DNA of 64,000 bases, from positions 11,637,983 through 11,701,982 of the forward strand of contig JACGWO010000012.1 in NCBI GenBank assembly GCA_034509735.1, given 5' to 3'. Positions within the stretch are counted from its first letter, which is position 1; each line of letters starts with the position of its first letter. The notes under the pieces are model-generated. The model was given only the letters and a program-made list of their open reading frames with translations, did no database searches and had not been told where the DNA came from. Origin of the DNA: Sesamum alatum. Its lineage: Eukaryota > Streptophyta > Magnoliopsida > Lamiales > Pedaliaceae. Made by a program: the position numbers and the translations under genes. Shown piece after piece: positions 59,662-64,000 of the stretch.

Positions 59662-59685
59662 TTTCCAAAAAAAAAAAAAAAAAAA

Positions 59686-61016
59686 GCCTGTGTCCCGACA
59701 AAGTCCTTGAGCATGTAGAAGGATCCTACATACGTCAAGGGACTAGTGGGAGACAAATTAGACTCGGTGTCTAATTTGTACAAGTTTACGACAGAATAAT
59801 ACTAACGTTGCTTAGAATCGCATTTCTTAAATTGATCATATTCCAAGTCCCCTTAAGAACGAACCCGTATGTCTTAAGAGGTACGAGTGATCGGGATATG
59901 TTCGGTCAAATTTGGATAGTAATCCAAATGACCTGCGGAACGTGATGTTGGACATCGTAGTAGGATTTATGGAGAGGAGCCATAGAATCCACTAGGAAAT
60001 TCAAACAAGGTTTGAAACACCGCATAACTGGATTATTCGTTTTGACGAGCTCATACGGAGCATGACTCGGTCTTAAACGACGTAGGTGATCAGTGGGAGT
60101 AGAAATGGTGTTCCATGTGTTTAAGTGTGTAATGTCTTGATCCATGGATGAATTGAAGACACTAGGAATCACTAAAACACAACTGTAACTCACGAAAATT
60201 CTCCATGACATTTTAAGGGTTCCCACATACATATCATGAACTGAGTTTTTCAAAGATTCAGTCAATGATAGACTGATGAGAAAACTCAAACATGTAGAGG
60301 GACAAGTTGTTTGAGACTCAGTCATAGTAAGACTGATGAGAAAACTTGGATACGATGCATAAAGCATCAAGCCATTCAAGACTTAGTCACGGTGGACTAA
60401 TGAGAAGGCTTGGATGTTGAGTATCCCCTACGTCTTAACCTTAGGCAAACATATGATATGTTTAGTCGGTGCATAGGAACCGATGTTGAGAGTGCTTCTA
60501 GCATGGCTCAACATAAATCGGTAATGCACTGAGGGGTTGAAGACAGCAATCAAGAACGATCCTTAGTACCTGAATAAGGACTAAAGATGTGTTCGTGATG
60601 CACCATCTGTTGAGAGTTGCTTTGGAAGGCTAAAGCGATACTAGCTTCCAGAGCATAATTGAAAACTAGTTAGTCTCAAAGGTATGCACAGTCAGGCCCA
60701 ATGACGAGTGCATCGGATAGTGGTCACTGATGAAGACCGCGTCCATAGGATGGACGTGGCGCCTAGCACGACCAAGCCATGTTCGCCTATATGGCAGGCA
60801 ACTTGGCTATGGGAGTATTGGCACGAGATCTCATCACAAGATCCACGAAAATATTCTTAGACAACCACCATCTCTAGGAGGCAATGGTGGATAGAGGTAA
60901 CACGGTTAGACCGTATTGCTTTGCAAGGAAATATAAGTGGACTCACAATACCTTAGTCGGTATCGTAGATTACTCATACTCAGAGGATTCTGAACAAAGT
61001 GGGTAATTGACTTATT
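59686..61016 (+). pseudogene. Element D pol remnant (integrase tail, RT, RNase H), strongly decayed
   Basis: Resumes at a counterpart of YKYLKVWG..VKRLVGDKL (59690-59765). RT traces are near 60040-60100 (a counterpart of DEVIRGYDF), RNase H near 60610-60660 (EGFSDASFQ counterpart) and the SHHxSKHIL region near 60830. Stops and shifts are frequent; no catalytic motif is intact. Ends just before the polypurine tract. Confidence 0.7.
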
Positions 61017-61031
61017 GATCAAGTGGGAGAT
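61017..61031 (+). other. Polypurine tract of element D
   Basis: GATCAAGTGGGAGAT-type sequence directly before the 3' LTR, conserved despite decay of the coding region. Confidence 0.8.
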
Positions 61032-63248
61032 TGTTAGAATAGGTGACTAGACAGTCAATGGTATTGGCTGTTCTGAGAATCATTCGTCAATCTGTGAACA
61101 AGTAATATTATGTTAATGAATGTAGTAAGGATTCATAGGCATGAGTTTGTTGTACTTACTGCTTGCATCGTTACGATGTCACAACAAACGCCCACAGACT
61201 GAAATAACATTTCGGGAAATTGGAACTACGCTTGGAGGTAGGTTCATGAAATCAGTTTCGCCGAATCAGTCTGCAATACTCCAAGTCAAAGGAATCTCAA
61301 GACAGGGCATCGAGAATCCATTTGAGACTTGCACTAAGCATCTGCTGTCGTGTTTCATCGACGGGTGACGAGGATCGTCTAAGCAGTGTTAGTGGGTCGG
61401 CCTGCTGCGGAGCGGCCGACTGAGGTGACTCACGGAAATCGTCATATGGAAGCTACTCGGGCTTGGTCGGTATGACTCGTATTCCCGATTCCGATAGTGC
61501 GGGATTAGTCCTCGGACTTGAGGATCACGGCAGTCCCTACATACTAAGGTTGTATCTTGGATATGGTGAAATTTGACCGGTTATATTACATGGTCATCAT
61601 AAGCCTCGTCCAGTGCAGTCGGAGTATGTAAGAACGGTGAATTCCAAGATAGGATCTGTCCCCTGTCAAAGGATATGACAGCAAGATCTCCTATGCGCTC
61701 GGAGATGGTTTAGACTCACAAAGTCTATGGCCATAACACTTGATGTAGTGGGAAAGGATTTCCTACGTCGAGTTAAACCTATCTCGAGCATTATGCATAG
61801 TTGCCTAGTCAAGGATGGGAACCGACCCCTAGACTAAAGGCCGGGAGACAGGCGACAGTAGGACCGTACCCGTACGTATCGAGCGTCGGTAGGACCGTAC
61901 CTGCGTATAACTCGGAGCCTAAATGTTCACACTATAAATTCACCTAGTCTCTAGTGCCATGGATCGTTGCTAGATGGCCACCCATGGTAACGGACTACTT
62001 TGGTTATGAAATAACAAGAAGTAGGTCCAAGTCTAGCTGAAAGGTGAACCTAAAGAGTCACACCCGCTACACCAAATGAAAGGGAATTAATTTGTAATTA
62101 ATTCCGGGAGAAGGTTTAATTTAATGGAATTAAATTATACTTCTTGGAGATTCAAGCCTCGATGAATTATTTGGAATAATCGGGCTTAAGTTCATAAATT
62201 AGATTTATGAATTTTATAATGCATGGACTTTCCTTTTAATTAGATTAAAAGGGTGAATTAATTAATTAGTGGGCTTGGTATATTAAATAGGATTTAATAA
62301 AGTCCATGGGACTATTTAATTTAGAATTAAATAATCCCATTCTATGGAATTAATTAATGGGCTTGGTATATTAAATAGGATTTAATATAAAGTCGATGGG
62401 ACTATTTAATTTAGAATTAAATAAGTCCTTTCCATTAATTAATTAATGGGCTTAGTCTATTAAATATGATTTAACATAAAGTCCATGGGAATATTTAATT
62501 TAGAATTAAATAGGCCCATTCCATAAAGCCCATCAAAATGGATGGACAAGATTTGATCTAGAGAATGATGAGATGAAGGGCCATGATTAATTTGACTTAA
62601 TCAAAGCCTAATTTGACTAGGTCAAAATCCTAGTCAAAGTGTGTCTCTTTGGAAGAGTTTGAGAAGGAATAAGAAATTCCATCTTCTATAAATACTCAAA
62701 AATTACACACTCACACCTAGTAATCTCTACAACTCTCATCTCTCAATTCTCCCTCAAATTTTCGTCCATCCCTATTTCACTCTCCAAGAATACTACTTTG
62801 TTCTTCTTGATTTATTCAAGTTAAGAACATAAGAGACATTGATTGCGTTAATTCATAGCGTGTATCGATGTCTCTTCTCCCCAAAATAATTTCTTGCTAG
62901 CACAAGGGTTCTTTGCTTTCCGGTGGAGCGAGTGAGATGATTTAGAGGGTCTCTTCTTTGAGATCTTGGTGCAAAACAGGGAACAATGCATGTAGCCGAA
63001 ACGAAGGCAAAACTACAACCGGGTAGGTTCTTTAATTATGTTTTTCGGTTCTAATTCTATGGCCTCCATGTTTTGTTTTATTGAACATGAGATACACCGA
63101 ACGCCCGGGAGAATCAAGGGCACACCAGTTTATGTATGTTATGCATGATTTAAATTCCATTTAATTATGCTTTGTAATTTTTATTACGCACTATTTCGTG
63201 CTTCTGCTATACCCGCTTATCTCCCGGGCCGATCCACACATTCTTTCA
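61032..63248 (+). repeat. 3' LTR of element D
   Basis: TGTTAGAATAGG...ATTCTTTCA, closely similar to 48688-50915; a short deletion near 63126 removes part of CCCCTTGATTCG. U3 block about 61945-61997, tandem units about 62265-62525, TATA 62687. Confidence 0.92.
62687..62694 (+). promoter_or_regulatory. TATA box of D 3' LTR
   Basis: TATAAATA, as in the 5' LTR. It could drive transcription outward into the C2 leader and gag. Confidence 0.6.
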
Positions 63249-63253
63249 TATGC

Positions 63254-63944
63254 TATGTTTTATGCATGCGGCGTATTTATTTATCGCTTTAAATATTGGA
63301 TATTTATGCATGCTAAAACACCATAATGTGATGAGGTCTCGGTCACACTTGAACTCTCATTTGGTTGGACCAAATTAAATATTAGGCCCATAACGGACTT
63401 GGATCAAAATGGTATTTATGATCTGTCTGAGCCTTCCATCCACAGCAATGTGGTGAGGAAGCTACCACTACCCAAGTGTGGTCTCACGAGTCGTAGCACA
63501 CTTGGACTAGGGGAAAGCTGCACCATTGTTGTGAACAAAAAGACTGCGCTCGTTGTTTCCCTGTCTCACGAGTCGTGGGGGGCGACGTTTGAGGCATGAT
63601 TTGGTTGATGGGTCGGGCCCAACACTGAGTAACATGGTTCGCTTGGAGTCCTCGGAACCATGCGAATAGGTGAGGCAAAATATCTTGAGAATCTCATTGG
63701 ATGAGAATGATATTGGATATCTTCCACGAGGTCTTCTTCATGTGAATCGTAAAAGTGGGGCATGGAGATTACGCTTGTGGATCCCAAGCCCACTAGGAAA
63801 TGGTTTCCCGAAACTCCGCTTGAAAGCGGCGGACTTTCGTATAAATAGTGGGAGGGTTAAAGACTAAAAGACCAAGTCTTCAACTTGAACAATAATATTA
63901 CCATCATCTGCTAATTTCTGTTTTACATTTTCATTAATGTAGAT
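63254..63944 (+). other. C2 leader, right part (after element D)
   Basis: Continues the leader cut at 48687. Palindromes at 63481 (one base changed) and 63563, TATAAATA at 63840, acceptor-like TTAATGTAG ending 63942. Matches 42499-43191 of C. Confidence 0.85.
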
Positions 63945-64000
63945 ATGTCTAAGAACCCATTAACCATGATTCTCGAGACTAACAAATTCAACGAAACGAA
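63945..64000 (+). CDS. C2 gag, N-terminal fragment cut by window end
   Basis: ATG at 63945 begins MSKNPLTMILETNKFN, matching the gag start of C (43192). Only 18 codons are in the window, so intactness cannot be judged. It belongs to the second unit of the C/C2 tandem array. Confidence 0.8.
   Translation, partial: MSKNPLTMILETNKFNET

Larger units (their letters stand above)
53605..59685 (+). mobile_element. LINE (plant L1 type), near full length, inside element D
   Basis: 5' UTR from about 53605, ORF1 53758-55260, ORF2 55264-59360, 3' UTR with two copies of a hairpin motif and a third hairpin, AATAAA at 59613 and a 19-base A tail (59667-59685). Beyond the tail, D resumes at codons matching KPASYKYLK of C; about 200 bases of D are missing across the LINE and no target duplication is clear. 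Damage is light: one or two stops in the ORFs and three 1-base indels. Confidence 0.9.
48688..63248 (+). mobile_element. Copia element D, complete insertion with degenerate interior
   Basis: LTRs 48688-50915 (2,228 bp) and 61032-63248 (2,217 bp), primer site 50917-50928, polypurine tract ending 61031, TSD TATGC. Total 14,561 bp, about 6.1 kb of it a nested LINE. The LTRs are closely similar, but gag-pol is decayed far beyond the LTR divergence. This suggests D moved as an already defective element using enzymes of a relative. Same family as the solo LTR 5135-7176. Confidence 0.92.

Noticed and set aside
59906..60379. Minus-strand frame of 157 codons
   Set aside because: Lies antisense in decayed Copia pol of element D; no recognisable domain, composition like other chance frames.

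Overview
The window looks like repeat-dense nuclear DNA of a flowering plant. The Ty1/Copia elements carry an initiator-Met tRNA primer site (TGGTATCAGAGC), the LINEs have the plant L1 layout (DUF4283 + CCHC ORF1; EN-RT-zf-RVT-RNase H ORF2), and there is a MULE with a 9-bp target duplication. A eudicot is my guess from the style of the Copia gag; I cannot name the species. I found no host gene, tRNA, rRNA or CRISPR. Nearly every coding stretch belongs to a transposon and nearly all are broken.

Layout: (1) 1-3553 and 11609-15209 are two direct copies of one duplicated block (antisense LINE piece, AT-rich filler, Copia RNase H fragment). (2) 3553-8994: reverse LTR fragment, AT-rich DNA, and a 1.4-kb MULE whose left terminal repeat was hit by a Copia element that is now a solo LTR (5135-7176). 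(3) 8995-12935: decayed antisense LINE. (4) 15080-19832: 3' end of Copia element F, with a 2.2-kb solo LTR (15246-17434) inserted in its RNase H codons. (5) 19833-21113: non-coding filler. (6) 21114-27689: Copia element E (+), cut inside RT by the next array. (7) 27690-39790: reverse Copia array LTR-A-LTR-B(partial). (8) 39791-48687 and 63254-64000: forward Copia array LTR-C-LTR-C2, split by (9) Copia element D, 48688-63248, with LTRs, PBS, PPT and 5-bp duplications; a 6-kb LINE (about 53605-59685) lies inside D.

The nesting gives a relative order: C/C2 array, then D into C2, then LINE into D; E, then A into E; F, then a solo-LTR element into F; MULE, then a D-family element into the MULE.

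The most interesting signal is the long (about 1.1-2.5 kb) 5' leader of these Copia families. Across copies it keeps the same ordered features: a donor-like site in the LTR, the iMet PBS, a hypervariable GC-rich block (intact in A and E, shorter in C, a remnant in D, missing from C2), a 9-bp hairpin, a pair of CACGAGTCGTG palindromes 79-82 nt apart, a TATAAATA box about 105 nt before gag, and an acceptor-like TGTAG just before the gag start. This suggests a leader intron and/or internal promoter that separates gag-pol mRNA from the packaged genome. That is a hypothesis from sequence only.
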